NCBI GenBank assembly: GCA_032229885.1
Contig: JAVYAJ010000267.1
Location: forward strand, 1 to 37,995
Direction of reading: 5' to 3'
DNA length: 37,995 bases
Source of the DNA: Anammoximicrobium sp032229885
GTDB lineage: Bacteria; Planctomycetota; Planctomycetia; Pirellulales; Pirellulaceae
The notes below the pieces were generated by a model. That model did no database searches and was not told where the DNA came from. It saw only the letters and a program-made list of their open reading frames with translations. The translations under genes and the position numbers were made by a program. This document shows positions 1 through 8,615 of this stretch, in pieces. Every line of letters begins with the position of its first letter. Within the stretch, counting starts at the first letter, position 1.

Positions 1-193
1 AGCCTGGGGCAACGCCCCAGGAGTCAGAGACGACAGCAACCCTGTTGGCCGAAGGCCATCATCACCGTAGCCTGGGGCAACGCCCCAGGAGTCAGAGGCG
101 ACAGCAAGCCTGTTGGCCGAAGGCCATCATCACCGTAGCCTGGGGCAACGCCCCAGGAGTCAGAGACGGCGACAACCCTGTTGCCCTTAGGCC
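1..193. repeat. 68-bp tandem palindromic repeat, about 2.8 copies
   Basis: Two full 68-bp units (1-68, 69-136) are followed by a third that diverges after about 40 bp and ends near 193. Each unit carries two hairpins. The first is a perfect 8-bp stem CCTGGGGC/GCCCCAGG with loop AAC (3-21, 71-89, 139-157). The second is TGGCC-GAA-GGCCA in the first two copies. The same family recurs at about 37835-37995. There are no unique spacers, so this is not a CRISPR array. It looks like a REP-type intergenic repeat. Confidence 0.9.
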
Positions 194-303
194 AAACAGA
201 TTCAGCGTCCAAACGCGCAGCAGTTAAAGCGGCCGTAGTTTCAGAAATGGACCGCGCCAATACGAATCCCTGTCCACCTCTTGTTTAGGGAGCCTGACGA
301 AAC
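194..303 (+). promoter_or_regulatory. Leader of the srf-like operon with weak ribosome-binding site
   Basis: This is the non-repeat remainder of the upstream region. AGGGAG at 287-292 lies 11 nt before the GTG at 304 and is the only Shine-Dalgarno-like sequence in reach. No convincing promoter was seen, so the operon promoter may lie in or beyond the tandem repeat. Confidence 0.3.
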
Positions 304-2862
304 GTGGGTTTTCCAGACGATCGCGATCGCCGTATCATCCGCTCTGCGGAAGAAACCGAAAACCTGGCCACCGATCTGGCGAACTGGGTGAGCGAGTTCA
401 ATCAGCGGCGAGTTCAACAAGATCTGTTGCCGGTCGCGGCCAGCGACGAGTTCGAACTGACTCGTCTACGGCGTCTGGCCGCGAACCTGTACAGTTCGGC
501 CAAGGTGCCGGTGTCGGCGGCCGTATACGGTCCCTCGCAGGTCGGCAAGAGCCTGTTCGTCGGGCGCGTGTTGCAGGCCAGCAGCGACGACTTCAGTCCG
601 CTGGGGCGTGACGAGCAACACGGTCCGCCGGCCTACTACCAGTTCCTGTCTTTCGACACCGATTTGAATCCCCAGAGCGGCTCGAACGAGGCGACCGCGT
701 TGGTGACTCGCTTCACCACCAAGGACCGGATCGCCGCCAACATGTCGCCCGAGTATCCCGTGATGGTCCGGGCGCTGACCCGCGCCCAGTGGTTGCGCGT
801 GCTGGCTCGCGGTTTCCAAGTGGAATGCGTGACGCCGGACAAGAACTGGTCCCAGGACCAGTTGGAAGACATGTTCGACGAGGTGGCCACGCGGTACTCG
901 TCGACCGAAGTCGATCGGCGTTGGCGTTTGGATCTGATCGATGCCTACGCCTATATGCGGATCGTCGACCGCCGCGGGTTCCAGTCCAAAGAGTCCGTCT
1001 TGAACGGGCTGTTGAACCGGTATCCGCTGACCGAAGACGGCTATATCGCGCTGGCCGCAAACATGTTCTGGAACAACTGGCCCTCGTTGACCAGCCTGTT
1101 CATGCGGATCAACAATTTTTTGACGAGCATCTCGAGCGACGACCACGACCCGGCGATTCTGACGCACTGGGCGGGGGTGCGGTTTTTGCTGGACAGCCAG
1201 CGCGCCAAGCAGCACGAGCGGCGCAATTCGCGCTGCTTCAAGTTCGTCAAATGGCAGGACATCCGCTTGATGGAACGCAACGGCTGGCACGTCCTCGAGT
1301 ACGACGAGGGACGTGGCGGCGGCGCCGAGCAGTTGGAGACGATCCAAGCCGCGATGCTCGAGATGGTGATGCCCGTCCTGCCGCACCGCTTGAACGAGAG
1401 TTGGCGACGGGTGATCGAATCGATCGACATCCTGGACATTCCGGGAATGCGGGCGGGCCGCCAAGGCGCCGAACAGGGCAAACGCCAGACCGCCGACACG
1501 ATCGAAGAGCAGATGGAGATCGTCAAGCGCGGCAAGGTCGCCTATCTGTTCGAACGCTACACCGAAGAGATGCTGATCCAGACGTTGCTGCTGCTGGCCC
1601 GCGGCGGCAATCTCGAGGTCACCTCGCAGATGAAGTACCACATCGACAAATGGGGTCGCGCCCGCTACGGCGACGAGATCTGGCCCAAGAAGGTCCGCGA
1701 CAAGCTGCCGTCGTTGTTCCTGGGGATCACGGGGATCGACGAAGAGTTCCGCAACCGCGACGAGTTTGCCAATCCGATGCTGTACAACACCCGGCTGAAC
1801 CAGTTGGCCGACGCGTTGGGCGAGGTGATGGCGGATTTTGGCGGCGAGAATCAACCGTTCATGAACGTGTACCCGATCCGTTACCCGGGCACCTGGGACG
1901 CCAATCGGAAGGCTCAGGAGGAGGAGGGAATCGAAAAGTGGAACAAGGCCGGCGAAGCTTTCCTCAAGTCGGCCGCGGTCCAGAAGTACGTCGGCAATCC
2001 GGAACTCAAATGGGAACGCGCGATCACGGACAACGATGGCGGGCTGTCGCTGATCAGCGAAGGATGGCGCGAGGTCACCACGGCTCACAAGAAACAGGAA
2101 CAACTCGAGGTCAGCATCCAAGAAGTCCGCAGTCGCCTGATGCAGTTGGCGCGAAGCTGGTACGTCAACGCCGATTCGAACGTGGATCGCGAACAGCGCA
2201 AGGAGTGCGCAGAACGTGTCATCGACTGGCTCCGTTCCAATCCGCAGGCCGTCTATGACCGCGTGCAAACGCTGCAGAGAACCCTGGGGTTCGACGATGG
2301 CGATCAGTGGATTCTCTCCGACTTTGCCGATATCCCGGCGCGAGCGGCCGTGGGACGCCCCGAGCCGATGGAAAAGCGTTTTACCCGCAAGCTCGAAGAG
2401 TTCTGGCACGAGTGGGCCACGGTCACCACGGTCCAACGCTGGGAAGACAACACCAAGAAAAACCCGCAGGGGGGGCCCTGGTTGGGCAGTGAAGATTTCG
2501 GCCAGTTCACCCGCTTTGTCCGCGACTCGTTGTGCGCCGGTCAGAACTTCTCGGAAATCAACAACCAGCTTCTGAAGGTAGTCAACTTGAAGCTGCGGGA
2601 CGAGTCGGCCAAGCGTCGTGCGCGGCGCAAGTACGTCGGGATCATGCTGAACGATTTCGTAATGAATCCCGGCCCCAGCGACGAACGGATCGAGGCGGTC
2701 GAGGCCGAGGTCGGAACCGAGGACTTTGGCCTGATGGCCTCGTTCGTCAATCGCTGGGCCAGCCGACTGCCGGAGTTCCTGGCGGCCGGCGCGGGCGCCG
2801 AAATCCGCGTGCCGGCAGGCAACCCCGAGTTGGCGAAGATCATTGAACGATATTCAACGTGA
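304..2862 (+). CDS. srfC: SrfC-like P-loop (putative GTPase) protein
   Basis: An 852-residue protein recognised as a member of the SrfC 'virulence factor' family. It has a P-loop GPSQVGKS at residues 76-83, the family segment EATALVTRFT at 129-138, and a G3-like DIPGM at 378-382, together pointing to a nucleotide-binding, possibly dynamin-like GTPase domain. The C-terminal half is charged, predicted helical and without recognised motifs. There is no signal peptide or membrane segment, so it is probably cytoplasmic. The start is GTG at 304. Its stop overlaps the next gene by 4 nt (GTGA), which suggests translational coupling with the SrfB-like ATPase. In Salmonella srfA, srfB and srfC form one operon, but their biochemical role is not established. 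The function here is therefore unknown beyond nucleotide binding. Confidence 0.8.
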   Translation: MGFPDDRDRRIIRSAEETENLATDLANWVSEFNQRRVQQDLLPVAASDEFELTRLRRLAANLYSSAKVPVSAAVYGPSQVGKSLFVGRVLQASSDDFSPLGRDEQHGPPAYYQFLSFDTDLNPQSGSNEATALVTRFTTKDRIAANMSPEYPVMVRALTRAQWLRVLARGFQVECVTPDKNWSQDQLEDMFDEVATRYSSTEVDRRWRLDLIDAYAYMRIVDRRGFQSKESVLNGLLNRYPLTEDGYIALAANMFWNNWPSLTSLFMRINNFLTSISSDDHDPAILTHWAGVRFLLDSQRAKQHERRNSRCFKFVKWQDIRLMERNGWHVLEYDEGRGGGAEQLETIQAAMLEMVMPVLPHRLNESWRRVIESIDILDIPGMRAGRQGAEQGKRQTADTIEEQMEIVKRGKVAYLFERYTEEMLIQTLLLLARGGNLEVTSQMKYHIDKWGRARYGDEIWPKKVRDKLPSLFLGITGIDEEFRNRDEFANPMLYNTRLNQLADALGEVMADFGGENQPFMNVYPIRYPGTWDANRKAQEEEGIEKWNKAGEAFLKSAAVQKYVGNPELKWERAITDNDGGLSLISEGWREVTTAHKKQEQLEVSIQEVRSRLMQLARSWYVNADSNVDREQRKECAERVIDWLRSNPQAVYDRVQTLQRTLGFDDGDQWILSDFADIPARAAVGRPEPMEKRFTRKLEEFWHEWATVTTVQRWEDNTKKNPQGGPWLGSEDFGQFTRFVRDSLCAGQNFSEINNQLLKVVNLKLRDESAKRRARRKYVGIMLNDFVMNPGPSDERIEAVEAEVGTEDFGLMASFVNRWASRLPEFLAAGAGAEIRVPAGNPELAKIIERYST

Positions 2863-5741
2863 GTAGTGGAACCGCGTCCATGCACATTTTGTTTGCCAAT
2901 ACGGGGGTTCAGATCGTCTGCATCCCGCTCCAGTCGGGCCGCCGTTACACGACGGCGCAGATCGGTTATGGCTGGCAGCCCTGCCGTTGCCGGCCCGAGG
3001 CCGAGGCCGAAGAGGACAACCGACGGCGCGATGACGACGAGGAAAGCGAGGAACCGCTCGTCTACCCGTATATCCAGTGGCAGATCATCCAGGCCAACGT
3101 CAGCAAGCTGTTCCTGGCGATCGACACCAGCTTGGGCGACCCCGACGTCGGATATTTCGCGGACCCCGCCACGCTGGCCGGGGACTTTCACGTGAACCTG
3201 AAGGACATGTTGGATCGTACGGGTCAACCACTGCTGGGCCTGCCGCCCATCGAGCTGTGGTTGCGAGCGGCGTCGGCCACGGCCGGCGAGGCGAAGCCCG
3301 TCCACATGGTCGTCGATTTTGGCAACAGCCGCACGGGCGCCCTGCTGATCGAGATGGCCGGCGAGGTGTCCCAGTCCGCCGAGATGATGCCCTTCGAGCT
3401 GTCCGATCGGTACAGCCTCGACTATTTCAACGACGAGGGCGAACAGATCAGCCGCCCGACGACGCGCTGGTTTTCGTCGAAGACGCGGTGGGCGAACGTG
3501 CCGTATCTCGAACCACCCGCCATGCCGAAGAAAGAGTTTTATCGCGAGACGAAGAAAGGCATCTTCGGCAAAAAACAGGTCGCTCGCGAACGCGAGACCT
3601 ACGTCAAGCCGAACCTGTACGACGATTGGTCCATGGTTCGCCTGGGCCGCGAGGTCGACGAGATCTGCCAGATCATGCGGGCCAAGGGCGATTTCCGGAT
3701 GGGCGTCAGCTCGCCCAAGCGTTACCTATGGGCCGACGACGACAGTTGGCTCGAAGGCGCGTTTTGGTACATGGCCGATCCGCACGATCGCGACGGGACC
3801 AACGAGTTTGCCGCCAAACTGCACGGGCCGTTGCTGAAGTTCATCCACGAGGATGACCGGGATTTCCTGATCGAAAAAGACGACCCGCCGCAGGACATGT
3901 TCGCGCAGATGGTGCCCGTCAAGCCGATTCATTCGCCCCGTTGCTTGATGACCGCGGCGATGTACGAGCTGCTGTGCCAGGCGCACACCTATGTCAACTC
4001 GGTCGGCTATCGCAGCCGCACGGAGGATCCGGCTCGCACGCGCGAGATCCATAGCCTGACGATGACGTTTCCCAGCGGCATGTTCCAGCCGGAGAAGGAG
4101 CGCTACGTCAAGCAGTGCCGCAAGGCGATCGCCATCTTTGCCCGCACGTTGGGCAAGCACCAGCGCGTCAAGCCGACGCTCACGTTCAGCATCGACGAGG
4201 CCAGTGCGGTCCATCTGACCTACATCTGGGCCGAGCTGCGGATGCTGGGCCAGGATCCGCGGCTCTGGTTTTCCGCGCTGGCCCGCGATCACTCGGGATT
4301 CAAGGGCGCCGGCGCCGAAGATGCGAACGATCCGGAGGCCGGCATGACCGTCGACGCCGTCCCCGCCGGGCGCCGTCGCGGCGCAGCCCGGCCGGCGCGT
4401 CTGGCCCGGCCCGGCCGCGGCGGAAGGGCCGGCGCGGACGAGCCGGTCGAAGAGGACAAACGCAAAGAGCTGCGGATCGCCTGTATCGACGTCGGCGGCG
4501 GCACGACCGATCTGATGATCGCCAGCTACGTGTATCAACCCGGCATCGACGACTATATCCACGGCAAGATCCTGCATCAGGACGGCGTGTCGATCGCCGG
4601 CGACCAGTTGGTCAAACGCCTGCTGGAAAAGATCATCGTCCCGCATTTCGCCCGCACGATCGGGATGGAAGAGGAAGACGTCCAACTGCTGTTCGGCCCG
4701 CGCGTCCCCAAGAACCGCGGGTTCAGCTCGCAGCGCATCGATTGGATCAACCGCATGTTCGTGCCGCTGGCCGAGGCTTATCTGCAATGCGCGGTCGAAG
4801 AAGACGAACACGCCGAGGTAGGCGACGACGCCATTGGCGAGATCAGCCACACCAACCCCGAGATCGTCGATCCGGCCGTCCTCGAGTCGCTCGACCAGAT
4901 CTGCACCAAGCTCCGCGGCCCCGGCTACTACGACTTCAACCAAGAGCTGGGATTGAATTATGACCAAGCCGTTTTCGAGGACGTGGTCCACGAAGTCTTT
5001 GACGACCTGCTGTTCGACTTCTGTACGCGCTTGGCCGAGTACCAGGCCGACGTGCTCCTGCTGGCCGGGCAACCGACCAAGCTCGGATACCTGCGAAAAT
5101 TGGCCGCAAAATATCTACCCCTGCCGCCGACCCGAATCATCCCCATGTTCCATCACTACGCCGGCAACTGGTATCCCTACCAGGATGTCAAAGGGAACAA
5201 ACCGGGCTTGATCGTGGATCCCAAGAGCGCCGTGGTGGTCGGAGCGGCGATCGAGTTCATGGCGCGCAACGGGATGCTGTCGCAGTTCAAGTTCACGATG
5301 CAGGGCAAAGACATCGAGAACACATACCTGTGGGGCGTGATGACCGAATCGACGTCGACGATCCGCAAGGAGCGGGTCTTGTTCGAACCGATCGAGGATC
5401 CCAATACCAAGGACGAGTGGACCGAGTTCAAGACAATCGCGCTGCGGACGCTGATCGGACGCAAGATGATTGCCGACGAATATACTCAGGCGACGCCGAT
5501 TTACGTGTTGAAGATGGACACGCAAGATCGCATCGGGCCTACCGAAGTGACCGTGCGCATTCGTCGCGTCCCGGCGACCGACGATGTCGAAGAGCACCTG
5601 GAATTGGACTCGGTCAGCGGGACGGTCGCGGGACAACCGGCCGTGCTGGACGAAAACGTGTTCTTCACCTGGCGCACGCTCGCGGACGAGAGCTATTTTC
5701 TGGACACCGGTGGGTTGGACAATATCGAAATCGGCCGCTGA
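2859..5741 (+). CDS. srfB: SrfB-like actin/Hsp70-fold ATPase
   Basis: A 960-residue protein of the SrfB family with an actin/Hsp70-type nucleotide fold. Phosphate-1 loop DFGNSRTG is at residues 153-160, phosphate-2 loop DVGGGTTD begins at 544, and an adenosine-motif-like GQPTK at 737-741 follows a hydrophobic strand. A segment SSPKRYLW typical of SrfB is present. Residues about 505-540, just before phosphate 2, are an Ala/Arg/Pro/Gly-rich low-complexity insertion. The first 150 residues form an N-terminal extension with an Asp/Glu/Arg patch. Start: GTG at 2859 overlaps the srfC stop; the in-frame ATG at 2880 (residue 8) is an equally possible start. It probably works with the upstream P-loop protein and the downstream GrpE-head-like protein. 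Cellular role unknown. Confidence 0.82.
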   Translation: MSSGTASMHILFANTGVQIVCIPLQSGRRYTTAQIGYGWQPCRCRPEAEAEEDNRRRDDDEESEEPLVYPYIQWQIIQANVSKLFLAIDTSLGDPDVGYFADPATLAGDFHVNLKDMLDRTGQPLLGLPPIELWLRAASATAGEAKPVHMVVDFGNSRTGALLIEMAGEVSQSAEMMPFELSDRYSLDYFNDEGEQISRPTTRWFSSKTRWANVPYLEPPAMPKKEFYRETKKGIFGKKQVARERETYVKPNLYDDWSMVRLGREVDEICQIMRAKGDFRMGVSSPKRYLWADDDSWLEGAFWYMADPHDRDGTNEFAAKLHGPLLKFIHEDDRDFLIEKDDPPQDMFAQMVPVKPIHSPRCLMTAAMYELLCQAHTYVNSVGYRSRTEDPARTREIHSLTMTFPSGMFQPEKERYVKQCRKAIAIFARTLGKHQRVKPTLTFSIDEASAVHLTYIWAELRMLGQDPRLWFSALARDHSGFKGAGAEDANDPEAGMTVDAVPAGRRRGAARPARLARPGRGGRAGADEPVEEDKRKELRIACIDVGGGTTDLMIASYVYQPGIDDYIHGKILHQDGVSIAGDQLVKRLLEKIIVPHFARTIGMEEEDVQLLFGPRVPKNRGFSSQRIDWINRMFVPLAEAYLQCAVEEDEHAEVGDDAIGEISHTNPEIVDPAVLESLDQICTKLRGPGYYDFNQELGLNYDQAVFEDVVHEVFDDLLFDFCTRLAEYQADVLLLAGQPTKLGYLRKLAAKYLPLPPTRIIPMFHHYAGNWYPYQDVKGNKPGLIVDPKSAVVVGAAIEFMARNGMLSQFKFTMQGKDIENTYLWGVMTESTSTIRKERVLFEPIEDPNTKDEWTEFKTIALRTLIGRKMIADEYTQATPIYVLKMDTQDRIGPTEVTVRIRRVPATDDVEEHLELDSVSGTVAGQPAVLDENVFFTWRTLADESYFLDTGGLDNIEIGR

Positions 5742-6053
5742 CGTGAGCCCTGGCCTCGAATGCACGGACGCCGTCTCGCGAGCGGTGCGCAGCCCTCGCG
5801 GTGCTCGATATGCGCCGAAGACGGGCGGGCGCGTCGCTTCGATAACGGTCGTCCGTCCCGTCGCCTGGGACGGATCGCCACGGCAGACAGACAACGCCCT
5901 CGGACGTGGCGGTATCCAACCCTGCGTCGTCGAGCCGCGGGCCTCACGCCGTGCGAGCCCGCGTGGCTGAGGCTCGCGCGTCACCGCGCCGTGATCGATT
6001 GCAACGCCGGCTCGCGGTAGAAAAATTCGCACGAAAAACCGAGGAACGTCGTC
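5742..6053. other. Intergenic region between srfB-like gene and its downstream partner
   Basis: 312 bp without a convincing gene. It contains GC-rich imperfect inverted repeats around 5940-5990 but no clear terminator or promoter. A good ribosome-binding site, GAGGAA at 6041-6046, precedes the ATG at 6054. The gap leaves open whether the third gene is cotranscribed. Confidence 0.5.
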
Positions 6054-7001
6054 ATGAACACGAACCAGCCGCCTTCGACTTCCGATCGCGCGTCGATCAG
6101 CTTGGCAGAGGTCGTCGAGGTGTTTCGACCCCAGGTCGAGAAGATCGAACAGGGGTTTACCTCGATCCGCGTGGCGTTGGATGCGCTGGCCGAGCATTTG
6201 AACGCGGCGCCAGCCCACGGCGAAGCCCGTCGTCCATCCGCCGGGCCTGCTGGCGGCTCGTCATTGCCGGTTCGTCCCGTGCCGGACGAGCCGCCGCTCG
6301 CAGCGCCAGTCCCATTGAACGCGATCGCCGATGCCGCCGCGCCTCAGGCAGCTCCGATTCCCACCGTCGGCTCGGTTCCGGCAAGCCCGCCTGCCGCGAC
6401 TCGCGTTCCTCCCGCCGACGCCATCCTGCCGCCGATGGCGCAACCGATCCCGGCGGCGACGGCTGGCGTTCCGACGGCTAGTGCGGTGGCGGCCGCGCAA
6501 CCGGCCGCGGGCGTAGCGGCGCCCCCGGCCGCACGCCCCGGCTCGATTCCGACCAGCGGCGCGGCGGGCAACTGGAGCCAGATCATCTTTGGCGATCAAT
6601 TGAAGGCGATTTCGGGGCTCAACGCGCTGTCCGGCTCGCTGCTGGCCGAGGTCTACGCGAACAATGCGGATGCGGTCGGCATGTTGGGGTATCTATTGGC
6701 GTTTCGATCCGCCGACCAAGAGCGCAAGCCAAAGTTGCTGAAGGAACTGGGCGAGGCATTCTATCAGTGGAATCCGGACGGCGACCTACGCCTGGTGGAA
6801 CCGCTGATCCAATGGGTTCATGGCGAACTGGATCGCGCGGGCGTGAACAATCGAATCGAGCTTGTCCAGCGCGGAGACCGCTTCGACATGCAACGCCATA
6901 ACGCCCGCGAGCGGGGCGTCGAGGTCTGTGGCGTATCCGGGTGGGTTGTTCTGCGCGACAACGGCAAGGTCTACACCAAAGCCAACGTGGCCGCGCAGTA
7001 G
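6054..7001 (+). CDS. Unknown protein with GrpE-head-like C-terminus
   Basis: 315 residues in three parts. Residues about 10-48 are predicted helical. About 50-170 are a Pro/Ala-rich, probably disordered linker. About 178-315 form a conserved-looking domain. Its last 60 residues follow the pattern of the GrpE C-terminal beta-domain: a helix end with GV, then FDxxxHNA, then GVEVCGVSGWVV, then NGKVYTKANV. In GrpE the equivalent is LDPxxHQA, then GxVxxVxxxGY, then NGRxxRxAxVxV. GrpE is the nucleotide exchange factor of Hsp70, and the preceding gene encodes an Hsp70/actin-fold ATPase, so a role as exchange factor or adaptor is inferred. The GrpE dimerising long helix is not obvious. Start supported by GAGGAA 8 nt upstream. 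It could instead be an unrelated SrfA-position protein. Confidence 0.7.
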   Translation: MNTNQPPSTSDRASISLAEVVEVFRPQVEKIEQGFTSIRVALDALAEHLNAAPAHGEARRPSAGPAGGSSLPVRPVPDEPPLAAPVPLNAIADAAAPQAAPIPTVGSVPASPPAATRVPPADAILPPMAQPIPAATAGVPTASAVAAAQPAAGVAAPPAARPGSIPTSGAAGNWSQIIFGDQLKAISGLNALSGSLLAEVYANNADAVGMLGYLLAFRSADQERKPKLLKELGEAFYQWNPDGDLRLVEPLIQWVHGELDRAGVNNRIELVQRGDRFDMQRHNARERGVEVCGVSGWVVLRDNGKVYTKANVAAQ

Positions 7002-7221
7002 GGCTTGGCGCACGCCGGCCGCGTCGGCCGGGCGCGTGAGCGCGCACGGCTCGGAACACGGCGGCCGTCGAAACGTGTCCTGCCCCGAAACGCGCGGCCG
7101 CCGCCAGGCGTCTGGCGGCAGCAGACGCCCGCATCCGGTCTTGTTTTGTCGGGACGCGACGCGTTTGTCTCTCGTATCGCCAGCCCTGCCGAAACCCGCT
7201 CAGGATGCTCCGGTCACCCGC
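7002..7221. other. Gap between convergent genes with hairpin
   Basis: The region between the stop codons of two convergent genes is GC-rich and holds a strong hairpin at 7100-7119 (separate entry) and a tandem duplication at its right end. No gene seen. Confidence 0.5.
7100..7119. terminator. Hairpin between convergent genes
   Basis: A perfect 8-bp stem, GCCGCCAG (7100-7107) with CTGGCGGC (7112-7119), closes the 4-nt loop GCGT. It lies between the end of the GrpE-head-like gene and the end of thiC, where a bidirectional terminator is expected. No immediate T-run follows on the plus strand (a TTGTTTT lies about 20 nt on), so intrinsic termination is uncertain. Confidence 0.4.
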
Positions 7222-7238
7222 TCAGGGCGCTCCGGTCG
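7195..7238. repeat. 22-bp tandem duplication at thiC 3' end
   Basis: Two adjacent 22-bp copies of CCCGCTCAGG-N2-GCTCCGGTC differ at a few bases. The second copy overlaps the thiC stop codon (7222-7224), so the last residues of ThiC lie within the duplication. Confidence 0.7.
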
Positions 7239-8568
7239 TGTCGAGTGACACCAGTTCGATTTCCTCGCTCGACCCCAACGTCCGGATCTCCTCGGTGATC
7301 CGCATCGCGCAGTATTTCGGACCGCACATGCTGCAGAAATGCGCGTCCTTGAACGTGTCCTGCGGCAGCGTCTCGTCGTGGTAGGCCTGCGCCGTCGCCG
7401 GATCGAGCGACAGGCGGAACTGCTCGTTCCAGTCGAACGCGAATCGGGCGCGGCTGAGCGCGTCGTCGCGGTCGCGCGCGCCCGGGCGTTTCCGCGCTAC
7501 GTCGGCCGCGTGGGCGGCGATCTTGTACGCGATCACGCCCTGTTTGACGTCTTCGTTGTTGGGCAGGCCCAGATGCTCCTTGGGTGTCACATAGCACAGC
7601 ATCGCCGCGCCGGTCCAACCGGCGATCGCCGCGCCGATCGCGCTGGTGATATGGTCGTAACCGGGGGCAATGTCGGTGACCAGCGGACCGAGGACATAGA
7701 ACGGCGCCCCGTGGCAGACCTCGATCTGTTTGCGGACGTTCATCTCGATCTGGTCCATCGGCACGTGGCCTGGGCCTTCGACCATCGCCTGAGTCCCGTT
7801 CGCCCAACTGCGTTGGACCAGTTTGCCCAGAACCTCCAGCTCGGCGAACTGCGCGCGGTCGCTCGCGTCCGCCAGCGATCCGGGGCGCAATCCGTCGCCC
7901 AAGCTCCACGTCACGTCGTATTGACGCATGATCGCGCACAGATCATCGAACGATTCGTACAACGGGTTCTGCTTGCCGTGCGCCATCATCCACTTGGCGA
8001 TCAGCGATCCGCCGCGGCTGACGATGCCCGTCACGCGTTTGACGGTCAGCGGCAGGTGTTCGCGCAACACGCCGCAGTGGATGGTCATATAGTCCACGCC
8101 CTGCTTGGCTTGATGCTCGACCATGTCCAGAAAATGCTGCGGCGTCATATCCTCGATATTTCCGCCCAACTGCTCGAGCATCTGATACAGCGGCACGGTG
8201 CCGATCGGGACGGGCGACGCGGCGATGATGGCGGCTCGGATCGCGTCGATATTCTTTCCCGTGGACAAGTCCATCACCGTGTCCGCGCCGTAATCGATCG
8301 CGGTCCGCAGCTTTTCCAGTTCGCCGTCGATCTGGCCGGTGACCGCAGAATTGCCGATGTTGGCGTTGATCTTGCAGCGCGCGGCGATCCCGATTCCGAT
8401 CGGTTGCAGGCCGGCGGCCAGATGGACTTTATTGGCCGGGATCACCATCCGTCCGGCTGCGATTTCGCTGCGGACGAGCTCCGGCTCGAGATTCTCGCGC
8501 TGGGCGACGGCAGCCATCTCGGGCGTGATCTCGCCCGCGCGGGCCGCTTGTAATTGCGTATATGTCAT
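7222..8568 (-). CDS. thiC: Phosphomethylpyrimidine synthase ThiC
   Basis: A 448-residue radical-SAM enzyme that converts aminoimidazole ribotide to hydroxymethylpyrimidine phosphate in thiamine biosynthesis. The C-terminal cluster motif CSMCGPKYC is at residues 412-420 (C-x2-C-x4-C), the signature of the ThiC [4Fe-4S] site. Family segments such as MVEGPGHVPMDQIE and ALSRARFAFDW are visible. This is the short bacterial form, without the N-terminal ThiC-associated domain. The frame is open to 8619, but an AAGGAGG at 8577-8583, 8 nt before the ATG at 8568, and the family-typical start MTYTQLQAA fix the start. It lies 47 bp after the sulfatase stop in the same direction. No TPP riboswitch is visible directly upstream. 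Confidence 0.97.
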   Translation of the reverse strand: MTYTQLQAARAGEITPEMAAVAQRENLEPELVRSEIAAGRMVIPANKVHLAAGLQPIGIGIAARCKINANIGNSAVTGQIDGELEKLRTAIDYGADTVMDLSTGKNIDAIRAAIIAASPVPIGTVPLYQMLEQLGGNIEDMTPQHFLDMVEHQAKQGVDYMTIHCGVLREHLPLTVKRVTGIVSRGGSLIAKWMMAHGKQNPLYESFDDLCAIMRQYDVTWSLGDGLRPGSLADASDRAQFAELEVLGKLVQRSWANGTQAMVEGPGHVPMDQIEMNVRKQIEVCHGAPFYVLGPLVTDIAPGYDHITSAIGAAIAGWTGAAMLCYVTPKEHLGLPNNEDVKQGVIAYKIAAHAADVARKRPGARDRDDALSRARFAFDWNEQFRLSLDPATAQAYHDETLPQDTFKDAHFCSMCGPKYCAMRITEEIRTLGSSEEIELVSLDTTGAP

Positions 8569-8576
8569 CGAGTCAT

Positions 8577-8583
8577 CCTCCTT
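8577..8583 (-). promoter_or_regulatory. Strong ribosome-binding site of thiC
   Basis: AAGGAGG on the minus strand, 8 nt before the ATG at 8568. It shows that the longer in-frame reading (from 8619) is not the real start. Confidence 0.85.
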
Positions 8584-8615
8584 GGGTGGAAATTGTCGCC
8601 TTGCGGCGTTGCTTG

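Noticed and set aside
466..2436. Long open frame (656 codons) on the minus strand opposite the SrfC-like gene
   Set aside because: High GC at third positions keeps the opposite strand open; the translation has no protein-like motifs and the plus-strand gene has clear P-loop and family motifs.
8569..8615. TPP riboswitch before thiC
   Set aside because: Only 47 bp separate it from the sulfatase gene, and no CTGAGA or other conserved TPP-element sequence is present.
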